The notes under the pieces were generated by a model. It ran no database searches. It was not told where the DNA came from and saw only the letters and a list, made by a program, of their open reading frames with translations. A stretch of 64,000 nt of DNA from Cladophialophora immunda. Its lineage: Eukaryota > Ascomycota > Eurotiomycetes > Chaetothyriales > Herpotrichiellaceae. The position numbers and the translations under genes are program-made. This document shows, piece after piece, positions 33,449 to 44,484 of this stretch. Each line of letters begins with the position of its first letter. Position 1 is the first letter of the stretch. Location: the NCBI RefSeq assembly GCF_000835495.1, contig NW_015622543.1:930001-994000 (forward strand), in the 5' to 3' direction.

Positions 33449-34071
33449 CTGCAACGGGATCAGGAAGATCCACGAAAATAGGTGCGTGGTATCAGGTCAA
33501 GGCGCGGAGGCAAAGAAGAAGAGTAGAGACCGAAGTAAATATAGAGCCCATGCCTTGCCGCCCCTGCTTTGGGTCTAGCGCGGCCAGTTGCAATTACGGT
33601 TGATTATGACTGAGCGAATGGCAACTTTGCCGAGCCTTGGCCCGCTACGGTGCACCATAAACCAACTTTACGCGCCTTACTCCCCACAACTCACGAAAGG
33701 GCCTTGGGACCTTGATATTACTTCTGAACAAGTTTTCCTCGTGCACACCCTCACTCGACCATGTCTTCAGCAAGTCTAAGCTGGAAATTTACTCAGAGCG
33801 TCGCGAACCCTGAGCAATAACCTCGACTCACACTTGATCCCTGTTATGACAAGGATGTACCTTTCGGCCCCCCAGGGTCCCTGCAGGCTCGGGCCCGGCA
33901 CATCAGGATCGCAAGAAACCGCTCTTTGCGGGGTTAGCTTCCAGGCCGCCGTCCTGAGCACCTTCAATAACTCGACCCGATCAAAGACACTTACCCAAGC
34001 GTGAACGGATATAGCAAGAAGAGCACATACCGTCACGTTGACGCATTTCAGACTGCGGGTTGCAACCGAAG
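33449..34071. promoter_or_regulatory. Divergent region, tandem-cluster regulator / secreted protein
   Basis: Promoter space of both flanking genes. No coding feature found. The open frame at 33776-34036 (minus) has no domain. Confidence 0.35.
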
Positions 34072-35048
34072 ATGCGTTTGTGCACGACTCTCCTAGGCTG
34101 GTTCAGCCTTGTGATGGCGGTTGCGCTCGCGAACAAGCAAGAATTCATCGGCGGAGACGACGTCAGCAGTTACAACCTCACTCTCCATGTAAGAAGCGCT
34201 GCTCATGATTCGAAAAGTCCTGTATCTGGCGAAGCCTGACTTTCCACAAGTTCGATGACCTCTCCACCGACGAATCGGGCATCGGCTACAACCCCAAGAC
34301 AAACAGCACGCCCCTGCACTGCGGCGACCTGTATTTCCAGTCTTTCACCGTCGTCAATGTTGCCAAGGCACAAAAGCACTTGCCCGACCCAGTCGACCTT
34401 CTGTGCGCCGACTCCGCTCCCAACGCGCTGTTCTCGCGCCGCCGTGCCGGACATCCCTGGCCCCGCTTTAGCTTGCATTCTCTGACAGATCCCTCGCTGC
34501 CCCGAGATCCCAACGTGATGTTCAACATGCGCAGCGTGAGTATCTCGCCGACGGGAAGTATCCCCCAGGATGCCCTGGTCATTATATGGCTGAATTTTCT
34601 GAAATTGCCACCTGACGAATGGCTCGGCCAAGGGGAGGAACATCGCTCATTCCGGGACTTGTTGGAGGGCGAACCGCCTTGGCCAAAGGGGCGTCTCTAC
34701 CAATTGATCGCCTTTTTCGGCCCGGGACCGCATCCCAACCTCCGGATCGACTGGGACAGCCTCCGCATGCGGCTACCGGACATCGCAACCAAGGTCGACA
34801 CGTTCGAAGTCTACGGCCAGCTCTTGCAAAGGGCCGGGCCGAATGAGCCGTATCTCGTACAGGGAGACTGGGAGCTGTGCTTGGACGATGTCGCGGTCGA
34901 GATCGTGAGGAAGACGGGCCGCGACGAGCACCAAGACTCCCAAGAGACGCGGAATCCTCGGAGGGTCTTTGTATTTGCGGATGAGGATGGAAGTGCCATT
35001 GACGTTCAGAAGCGGGCCGAAAAGCTGATCAGGGAGTTAGGGCTCTAG
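34072..35048 (+). CDS. Secreted protein of unknown function
   Basis: Two exons, 34072-34188 and 34251-35048, joined in phase 0 (CAT|TTC), encode 304 residues. The N-terminus MRLCTTLLGWFSLVMAVALA is a clear signal peptide with cleavage expected near residue 20. Exon 2 begins FDDLSTDESGIGYNPKTNSTPLHCGDLYFQSFTVVN and contains one N-x-S/T site (NST). There are several cysteines but no membrane segment or GPI-type tail. The C-terminal half (PDIATKVDTFEVYGQLLQ, WELCLDDVAVEIV) is folded-looking and ends RAEKLIRELGL. I do not recognise a family. An effector-like or cell-wall role is possible but has no direct support. The long open frame on the opposite strand is a shadow. Confidence 0.7.
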
Positions 35049-36600
35049 CTGCGCACCCACTACTCAAAGATCGCACAGAAAGGGGGAAAGGCTGAGTGTG
35101 ATGCTCCGTGCTGAGAATGGTAGTCGTCCATGTTTTGGCTTGCCGAGTGACCGACTACCTAGGAGGTCGTTGATGGCAGCAAGACAGACTGAGAGTACCT
35201 ACCTACCTTACTAGCTACATACGCAAGCCGGGGAGAATCCAGATTGCAAGTATCCAGATGTAAGGAATAGTGCCTCAATTGCCTTGCCTTGAGCTAAAAC
35301 TACCGAATAACATGCCAGTTGTCGCCGCTGTAAGGAAGGGGTTTTTTTGGGGGGGGGGGGGTTGTCTTTTATATCGTGCATACTACTCGCCGTAAGCAAT
35401 TCTACACGCAGGGACACGGCAAGGATACCTAGGTCGATATCAGGTGGGCGTTTAACACAGAACTCGCTCGCTCCGAAGTGAGGTTCAAATTCAAAATCCA
35501 GCAGCTGGGAGGCTGTAAGTGGTGGTTCAACGAAACGCTGGCGTGCCAATGGGACCGATGCAATACGTTACCCATAGTGGGTAGATGGCCGCTGAATACA
35601 ACTTTCGTTAGACTGAGAGCTCGGTGTTGAAGATTTGCAGTTTGTCTTGACGTGCCAAGACATAACGACAATGGCGATGTCGTTGTGGCCCGTGCACGGT
35701 GAGATCGCGCCAAGACATAACGACATTGTCATGTCGTTATGTCTTGGCACGCCAGAATTGACAAAATATAGCAAGCCCTAGGGGGTGATTAAGAGTCCCC
35801 GGCTGTGGTCGAAATGCTGAGAAACCGCAAGTTATGCTTTGCTGCATCATCCAAAAAGTAGAGACTCCCCCATACCCAGTAAACGTATAGCTTGGTGGGA
35901 AGCAAGCCGCCTTTGAATGGATTTCCGTCCAAGCGCCGTTGAGCTCTGAAAGGATGGTCACTTCACTGACAACGAGGCTGAGGCCGGCATAGGTCCGTTT
36001 GAGGATGAGCGATGCCACAGGGGAAAAGCAAATGCCGGCCAAACCAGTTTCGCTTCCATTGAGGAAATTCAACTGGCAAGGCATTCTTGAGGTCCACTGC
36101 CTCGCGACTCGTCCTGACCGTGCCGCCCCGTCACAATCTCACGGCCACTGGGACGCAACGGTCAATATCGAGGTGTAACGCGCATCGGAGAAAGGCTCAT
36201 ATTGGAAGAGTTCGAATGGTTGGATAATTCCTCGTTGTAATGGGGTATCGATCGCTTCCATAACATTACAAGACAAACACACTGCGATCGCCATATAAGT
36301 CACACCCGTACAATGCCCTCCAGAGAGGCATCTCTAGGTCCCGAGACCAACCCCCTGGCCAACCCTATCCCTTCGTTCTCGATACCACGAGGCTTCGATT
36401 TCATTACAGCTCGGCGCAGCCAAGCCGAAGTGTGCTGTAACCGATCCACGGTTTTTCTTTTGGGGTAACCTGAAACAATTCGTCCACTCATGACGTGTAT
36501 CGTCTGCCCTTGAACGCCATCGTCCATCCCCTTCTAATGTGCCATGTGTTGAAGGCCCCCCAAATGCGCCATCCCATTTGTTGTGCGCCCGCGACGCAGG
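35049..36600. other. Convergent intergenic region with repeats
   Basis: 3' space of the secreted-protein gene and of the small Zn2Cys6 gene. It holds a T7-G13 homopolymer junction at 35342-35361, ACCTACC-type short repeats near 35198-35207, and the 99-bp inverted-repeat element at 35652-35750. No gene is supported. Confidence 0.4.
35652..35750. repeat. MITE-like short inverted-repeat element
   Basis: The outer ends form a perfect 19-bp inverted repeat: 35652-35670 (GTGCCAAGACATAACGACA) is the reverse complement of 35732-35750. A second direct copy of CCAAGACATAACGACA sits inside at 35710-35725. With the right end it makes an 18-bp perfect stem and a 4-nt loop (35709-35748). No coding capacity. 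TTGAC precedes the left end directly and recurs 7 nt beyond the right end, so a target-site duplication is not clean. It could be a MITE remnant or a transcribed hairpin. Confidence 0.6.
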
Positions 36601-38258
36601 CTACCAAAACAATCGTCTCTGCATATCGTTCGTGAAAAACCCTGTATCGACCTCCATGGGTCCGCTCTCCACGCCCATGGCGGTGCCGAGCCCGGTCATG
36701 CCCATGCCGCTATTCAATGTTTGTGCCTGGGCCCAGCTCGAGTCCGCGAAACTCTGTAGCAGCATGGCTTCTGCGCCGATGCCCGCACCGTTGACGTTCG
36801 GACTTGAGGTATGGTTATTGGGCGAGCTGTTGTTGGACAGAAACGAGGATAGGGATTGCCAATTAGGTGTGGACGTTTGGCTGTGGCCTGTTTGTTGTTG
36901 CTGGGTGCTTGAGGCCGTGGGGATATTGGGTTGTGATAGGGAATGTTGAGGTACATTCACCGGAGTGCTTGCTCCGCTGCGGTAAGAGTCTGTGCTCATA
37001 GAACGGAAAGGACCAGACTGAGAATGGCCGTGGCCGTGGCCGTGGCCGTGGCGAGTGAGATCGACGGAGCCAGGACGCGAGTAGCTCGCCGCGTTTAAGG
37101 AATGGAGGGGATTATGCGAGTGCCCGTCGTCAATAGAATTTCGGAAGGAAGATTGGCTTTGCCCATTGGAACCGGAATGCAAAGCGCAATCCTCCTGCCA
37201 TTTGCGGATGTTGTCGACGCTGTCAAGAGGGAACGACTCCCAGTATTCGATCCCGGTCTTCTTGTTCAAGACCGGTGGACTACTTCTCATCGTGTGTGGC
37301 CCAGGAGATGGCGAGTCACGGGTTTTCAGGCCGAGGATGTTGAGGTTGTTGGTCGACGGACTTGAACTGAGAGAATCGGTGGCGCATTTGAGTTGTTCAG
37401 TTGAGATGATGGGCAGTAGGGCGAGAAGAAGCGATTCAGCCTCGTGAAGGCGGTGCTCGAGGCCTTCGATGTAGCCCTTGGCGGGACCTCTAAAACGAAG
37501 TGTTAGTACCATGCGGTAGATTGGAAGAGGGGATTCGGGAGGGGGAGGTGTGACGGGGTAGCACACTTGGGCTGGGCTGGGTTTACCTTTTTCTTTGCTC
37601 AGGCCATGTACACGGGATGCCCGCAGCATGACATTGTGAACAGCCGGACCTGTCAATAGACACAAAGTCAGTCTCGTTGCCCTCGTCGCATCGTTTGATG
37701 ACAGTGCAAAGTGAAATAGATAAACAAAGAGCCGATTCTCCAGTCGTACGTCCATGTGGGAGGCTGTTTTTGGTTGGCCGACGTGGGCACACTGATAGAC
37801 AATTGGCGGAGGAGATATCAGAGCTAGACCCCGGCTTCAAATCATTGTGCCAAAACGATTTAGCCAGCAGCTTTGTCCCCGCGAACAACGACTGGAGATA
37901 AGAGTCCGGGGTAAGAAGGGACTGATAATTGGATTTCTGGGTATAAAAGCGAGGCTCGTCCTCCATCTTTTGTTGAAGGTTTTCTTGACACCATTTGGTG
38001 GTAGAAAATGAAGGTCGAACTTACCGATCGCCGCTGCACTGTTAACCCAAATCATGTTAGCATACTTCTTTGGACATGTTAATGGGCAGGATGATGATCC
38101 ACAACCTCATGCTACCCTGGACAGTAGACAAAGAGGTAGGTACGGATCTCGATAAGGGTTGGTTGTTGGGAACTCTTCCGCACAGAGCTGGGATGACTAC
38201 GTACCTTTTGTTTCTTCGTACGGCACCCGTTGCACGCACCGCTTATCCGAGTGGGCAT
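36601..38258 (-). CDS. Small Zn2Cys6 transcription factor with His-Gly and Ser-rich tail
   Basis: A likely nuclear regulator of 339 residues. The exons are 38258-38205, 38038-38025, 37649-37587 and 37489-36601. The zinc cluster (C9, C12, C19, C26, C29, C36) is spread over three exons. The middle one is only 14 nt and encodes C-S-G-D plus two bases. The 375-bp intron after it is the longest in any model here. The joins restore GACNGCRTKKQKCSGDRSGC and then RKRGPAKGYIEGLEHRLHEAE, a linker plus short coiled coil found in several fungal zinc-cluster factors. No fungal_trans domain follows. The rest is low-complexity Ser/Asn/Gln with HGHGHGHGHS encoded by a GGCCGT repeat near 37028-37051. It ends GFFTNDMQRRLFW. 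About 5 kb of non-coding DNA lies upstream. Targets are unknown. Confidence 0.78.
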
Positions 38259-41200
38259 GTTGGTGGTTGTGAGAGGGGAAAATGTTCGGCACAGCGAGCC
38301 TTGAAGGTCTGGATGGTTGATGATAAAGACGGCCGTGGGCTTTTCACAGACTTAAAGAACGATGTCGAAATGCAAGACGTCGTGTCAGGCTTCTGGGATG
38401 GAGTCGGGAATGTCGACCTACGACTGCTTGGAGTTGATTACGGTAATCCCAGAAACCGAGAAGTTCGTTGGGTGAGGTCGGAGCAATGCGGAGTCAGGTG
38501 AATAACCTTCGCAACAGTCGAATTGCGTAACCGTGTCGACGAATGGCAGGGCCTGGCTTCTGCTTTCTCGTAAATGAAGCCAAAGCCTGACTAAGTGTGT
38601 ACGTCGCCCAGCGGCAGGAATTGGATTGGCGTGGAACACCCGCTGCGGTTTGGGGCCACCGCCCGACAGTAAGTCCGCAGGACTTTTCCTAGATCAAGTC
38701 GATCTATACAAGATCTGAAGTTCTGCAAGCAGGGCAGCCTGGTCACTTCCCAACGTAGCCTCGGCCGCTCTCCGTGTTCTTGTCTGATCTGATGTTTGTC
38801 GGGTTTGTCAGTGTTCTAGTGGTATTGTGGCGCTGCAAGTGTGACAGGTGTGATGAGTTCCTCGGGGGGCCTGGTCTCCGATGCAGGTTATGGGAAGGAG
38901 ACTTTGGTTGGTAGATAGAAGACGCGAGAGTGGATTGATGAGCCAGGATTCTGATGGTTGATATAGAGCCTCGACTCAAGCAGCCAGGTGGTGTATCAGA
39001 AGGCCGTTGCTTAGGGTGGGCAGGATGATGCGACACAATTTCCGCACACCCGTGTGAAGTTTATTCCGTCCCTTATGTCACCGCAGAATGGGTTGGGAAG
39101 AAGTCTTGGTATATACACGAGATCCAACAAGCGTGACGGATGGAAAACGAAGACAGCAATGGGCTCCAAACTCAGGGATGATGTCCGGGCAATAGTTCGG
39201 ACGCAGATGGTACAGCAGATGCGTGGCTTTTCGGGCGGCGGACGCTGATCAGGGCGGGAAGCTTACGCTCGGATAAGGACGTTTCTTCTGGAGGATTGAA
39301 GACGCGGATATCGGTCGGGCGGGCTGTACCAGGGGACGATTGGGTCGTCTGATGGGGGAGGGGAGGTAGGGTTTGGTTCAGGGAGAGAAGTACGAGATCT
39401 GTTGCGTCATAGAGAGGAGGTTGTAAGGACACGATCGAGGGATGTTCTCGATGGGAAAGCAGCGGGCGCAGGTGGCGGTCTGTGCGAGGAACGGTTGGGC
39501 GAGCAGGGCCCAAAAAGGGCGCATAAGATGTTGCAGTGGTGTAAATAGAGAGTCGACTGCGGTGCCGCGAGCCAATCTAGATGGAACGGTGACCGGACAC
39601 CATCAGAAAGGACCACGCAAGCCCCTTCAAAGGGCAGTTGACCTAAGGGCGCAGGGAGGTGCAGCAGGAACCCAGTTCCCTAACATCAGCGCTGACTCAC
39701 GGGGCGGATGGGGTGGAGTTGGTGAGTTCGTGGGCGAGGGCCAGACCCAGAGGAACAAAGGGCAGAGGGAGGGAATTGCAGATGGATGTTTCTAAACCCA
39801 GTCTAGGCCTGATGGATGAAAGCGTGGCCGGAAAATGAGCGATGCAGGAACAAAACAAGAGGCGCAGAGGCAAAAAAGCAACCCATCTTTTGACGAGCAA
39901 ATCACCATCGTAACATGCTTGGGAGAGCCATGGTAATGGTGAAGAAGGTCAAAGGTCGTTACGAGGAGTTGGACAGGACAGGCAGTTCGTGGCTTGCTTG
40001 GGGGGCCCTGAGGGGGGGCTTGTTAGTGGTCCATGAGGGGCCTGAGGGGAAGCCCGTGGGCAGGTCTTTGTTCGTAGTGTAGGCTCTATTGGCTCCGAGC
40101 GTGTCCCAGTTTCACGCCTGGAGTAACGTTCTGCCGGGGACCACCACGCCGCCCGGAGGGTATTTGTGACGGTCGTTGTGAGGGGGAGCAAGGCAAATGG
40201 GTGCCTCCTGGATGTCTCGCCGGGCTCCTCCTCACCACCGCATCACCTCGTACGAGGAGAGGACCAGCTCCGAGAGAGCCTGAAGGCGCATCGACGTCAT
40301 CCCGCCAGCTCCCCTACTGTGGCTCCTGGTACCCTCAAATCTTCTACGAGGTACAACTTGCAATCTCCAGATCTTCGATTCAACTCGCGCGATGTACCTC
40401 CTCGTTCGTGTCTCGGTTTTCCTTTTCCACTGACACTTTGGCTGTCCACTCCAACAGGTGACAATCACATCGTGTCACAACACCATCCGGCTAACCTGCC
40501 GGGCTTCCGTGGTCAAGCCAGCTCAAAAAGAGAAATCTCCCCAGTTGCCCGCGGGTGCCGACGGGAAACTCCAATGGCTCACCAGAAATTTGAATGGCCA
40601 GCGAAGAACTTCCTGATACAAGATAGATTCATATTAACGTGGCCTGTGGCGATTGTCACATTTCTTGTCTCGCGCAGATCCCCAGTCACTTCTTCGCTTC
40701 GCGCTGCGTGACCCTCGACCACCCCGTCTATCCGTCGTCTGGGTGAAAACAAAAAGGCTTGGCCTTGGCTTCGAGCGGGATCCTTTCCCTCGACGTCCGC
40801 CAGCTCACTGGCTCGCGCTCCTCGTTCCGCCGTGCATTTTCAGCCCAGTTTCCCACTATCTTGAACTTGAACCTGTGCGGCTCCGGCCACGGGTCACGCT
40901 TCAGGGGCCTTGAATGAGCCATCTCCATCTCCATATCTTATAGCCGGAGCTTCTCCTGCGCTGGCGTGAAGGGTACAAGTCGCGAGCGATTACGACCGGC
41001 TTCTCGATCTCAGGGTGAACCTGAGCGCTACGGCCCAAATTGTGATTCCGACGCAAGGGGTATCACACATCCCGGTTGTCATGGTCCCCGAAACCATCTG
41101 ATGTCAGGATACTCCTCTTCTAGAGGATGGGTCCAATAAAGGCTGTCCAACCGCGGTGGGATAGTATTCTGTTGAGTCCATGGTGAAATCTAACTGTTGA

Positions 41201-43318
41201 GCGGGATGGATTTGCTTTGGTGAGTCAAATTGTTCGCCAGCTGCAGGCACTCGCTGTTGGTCGGGCATTCATTCTCGAGGCCTCGTGCAATTCAGATGCC
41301 GAAGGCCATGTTTGTCGGTGTTTGCCCCTCCTCTTTTCTTTCTCGTCACATTCGGGGCGAGTGAGGGGGCACGATAAGGTTGTAGAACATCCAAATGAAT
41401 GTCCGGATGTGGCGTTGATGTGTTCGTCGGTGGTAACGCAAGTGGCAGAGCATTGTTTGCTGCACGTCAACTGGCTGGGGGACGAAGAGATGAGACAATA
41501 CGAGGCAGGACTGAGGTGAGTTGGTGGGAGACGAGATATATGGCGAAGCTGGTGCTGCGATGCGAGGACGTTGGTGCAGTGCGGTGGTAATCGCGCAAGA
41601 TTTGGTCGTGTGTGGCTGAGGCTGCTGAAGGCTTGCTTAGGGTTGCGAGTCTTTTGGAACAAAGCAAACTCTCTTCAATCGAAGTTACCTCTTACCTCTT
41701 TACCTTTTTGCTCCTCACGTCTGCCTGGCTCCAGTGACCTTGAGGTAAATCTGAGAAAGTCAAGACACTCTCACCTGAAGGTCAAGGTCGAACGAGAATG
41801 ACATGTTCTCTCACAGGCTGGGCATGTTTCTCTGTCGTCGCAGGTCTCGCGACAATCATCAGATGCAGCCCAATCAGGAACCGCGGCGAGGTTGAAAACA
41901 GGGAATCGCTTAGGGCCATTGCGCAAGCCGGCCCATTGGACCCTTTCCCCAGACTTGATTGCGTGGGCTTGAACGCATAGTCCCTGTCGCCAACGAGGCA
42001 CCAAAGGGTCAGCTACCAACCACCGGCTAAGGCGACGAGTCCACGCAATGCAGAGCAGAGAGGGGGGGGCCAGCGAACAAGCCACACGAGGCTTGGCCCG
42101 CCAAGGCGAATCATACGCCCTACGATTGGTCGGCAAAACAATCCAGCGGACCAGTTTATTGGGTCCTCGACAAGCCACGAATAACGCATTTCGAACTCGC
42201 AATCAACTGGTACTCTTACTCCGTACTTGGTGCATCCCCTTGTTATTCCCGGGTCCATGATCGTCGCCCTTGCATGCGTCCAACAAAGCCAGGGGTGTGG
42301 CAGAACAGTCCAGGGATCCGAAAATAGACCTCTCGCGTCGCATCCAAAAAAACATACCAGTACCTTTCGGGTGCAACGAACCCAAAATCAAAAAGTCTGA
42401 AGCGCCACATGCTCGGCCTTAGGGTCTGTACTTTAGTAGGTTGTTAACTCTAACTCCAGACGTACGTAACTTTTATCATGCTAGGATGCATACGGACGAG
42501 ACCCTGATGGATGGGTGTATAGATGTACCCATGCACATTGGGTATGCAGCATCCGAGGAGCTTATCTGGCGCTACTAATCCTGTGTTGATCGGCAGTTCA
42601 GTAGATTCATTGCATACACATACCAGTTGTGGATTCGTACTCATAGGAGAGTGTTTACATCCAATCACTAAGCATCTATCGCTTAGGACAGTCCCTACCG
42701 GTTAGATGCAGATAGCTGACGGGGCTATGAGTTACCGTCGACCCCCGGCATAAGGCTGAGATAGAGGGCTGAACGTTGAGGCTCATGGAAACACTTGATC
42801 TTCCTAGCCATGCGGTTCCCAAAGCACCGGGACCGGGACATGCTCGTCCCCTCCCCTGCTTGCATATTCCCCCACTCTTATCAAACCAAGTCCCAGCGCG
42901 CATCGAGTATCGCTGTCCCACTGTCGACGAGGCTACGTTCTCCCTGGCGATCTGTGGCCTGACATGCCTCACCGTCCCCTGACTTGCCCCTGTCCTCTCT
43001 TGCTTGGGCGACGTCATAAGTTACCAGGACTTGCTGCAGGATGCGTCCATCCTAGGTAACCAGGGGTTTAGTCACCCTGCTCCCCGATGTCATGGGTATG
43101 TATCTCGGTGTTATTCACGCCATCGCACCCCCACCCTTTTCCCAAACAAGTGTCTATAATTTTAGTTCTTATCAACGACGCCAAAGTCCCGACATCACAA
43201 ATCTTTTGCTCGCCTCAGCACGCTCAAAGGAGGAATGGCTCTATTAACAATCGCTTGTATTCAAATCAACACATTATGACATCGTCTCCCTTGGCATTTC
43301 TTTCCACAGGGCGACTGT
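38259..43318. other. Long non-coding stretch upstream of the small Zn2Cys6 gene
   Basis: About 5 kb with no open frame that carries a recognisable domain or a convincing exon chain. Frames of up to 180 codons, such as 40166-40711, are GC-driven and low in structure. It may be an extended regulatory region or long 5' leader of the regulator, a home for lncRNA, or the 3' flank of the PQ-loop gene. I saw no tRNA-like cloverleaf or transposon. Confidence 0.35.
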
Positions 43319-44484
43319 TCACCCAGGGAACCCAGCGTTCCCCATCGAGCCGGCTCCCACGTTCGCCATCGGGACCTCCTCTTTCATGCCAGCCGGCCCC
43401 TGCCCGTACATCCAAAACTGCAACCCCAAATACACATCGCAACACGCCTGGAAGATGCCGCAAAGACGGAACGGCCAGGGGACGTACTCCTTGCTGAGAA
43501 AGAAATAACTCATTTTCATGGCGTCACCCGCCAGCCAGTTGATGATGACGGAGAGGCGAAACCCTCTGCAAGACCGCGCACGGTGGTTCTTGAGGATCTG
43601 AGGCAGGGGCAGGATTGCCTCGATCGCGAGTCCGACGTAGCCAAGAAACGTGATGTAGAAGGGTGTCCGCGACAGAAAGGGGAGGAAAATATGGACGAAG
43701 AGGAGGGTGGTGGTGAAGTATAGGAGGAAGACGAAGTACCTGTTGCCCGATGGCCTCGGTCAGCATACCAAGTGGAGGAAAGGAACAGCGCCGAACGGAG
43801 GGCGATTGTCAGCTTTGAAGGAACAGAAGTATCTGCTTACGGCTTTGTCGCATTCCACTGCCAAAATCCAAAGGGTCTCCTGCCCTCCATCAAAAAATCC
43901 CACAACATGCCTTTGTGTCCTGGGCTGTTATGAGTATATCCTTGAAATGGCGTATGCTGCACTCCGCCTTTTTCACTTCCACCGGATGGTGCTCGGTTGT
44001 CCAGCGCGACTTTCAACAGGATGAGTTGCACGACTATCATGAGCGAAGCCTGGATGAGCAGCGATTTATCGTAGTAGGCGCCGAACCAGTAGAAGACCCT
44101 GCTCCACGCGCAATGTTGTCAGTCCTAATCTCTTTAATGACCCATTCATGAGGGATCGGTGTCTCATCGCAGAGTAATAAGAAGGACATCTTGCGTACTT
44201 GAGAATCGATGCGACCAGCATGATCAGGGGGATATCAAGGGAGAAGCCATCGCAGGACTTTTTCCGGTGTATCGACGCGATTTGATCGGCATAGGATGTG
44301 ATGGGCGACAAGACTAGGCTGATTCGTGGGAATCAATCAGTTCGAACGTCTCGCACCCCGGGATTCCAGGGACTCACAATATGGGTGCAAGGTAGTCCAC
44401 GAGCAACTGGACGAGACCCCACATCTTGTCGATGTCTAGCCAAGCAGGCAGGGAGACAGGGTGACCTTCTACAGCAACCCCCAT
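43319..44484 (-). CDS. PQ-loop repeat membrane protein (SLC66A2/Any1-like)
   Basis: A multi-pass membrane protein of 301 residues from four exons: 44484-44378, 44318-44199, 44098-43841 and 43739-43319, all in phase. Two PQ-loop-type repeats are visible. The first is VLSPITSYADQIASIHRKKSCDGFSLDIPLIMLVASILKVFYW. The second is GLAIEAILPLPQILKNHRARSCRGFRLSVIINWLAGDAMKMSYFF, with the conserved Pro-Gln. A characteristic end follows: CGIFQACCDVYLGLQFWMYG. A hydrophilic loop of about 60 residues separates the repeats. This layout matches human PQLC1/SLC66A2 and yeast Any1/Cfs1, which act on phospholipid asymmetry in endosome/Golgi membranes. A transporter role as in cystinosin relatives is the alternative. 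The start MGVAVEGHPVSLPAW is the first ATG in frame. Confidence 0.82.

Noticed and set aside
34203..34643. 146-codon minus-strand open frame
   Set aside because: Antisense to the secreted-protein gene, which has a signal peptide and splice support.
40166..40711. 181-codon plus-strand open frame in the 5-kb gap
   Set aside because: No domain, no conserved-looking blocks, no compatible neighbouring exons, and no in-frame ATG context of note.
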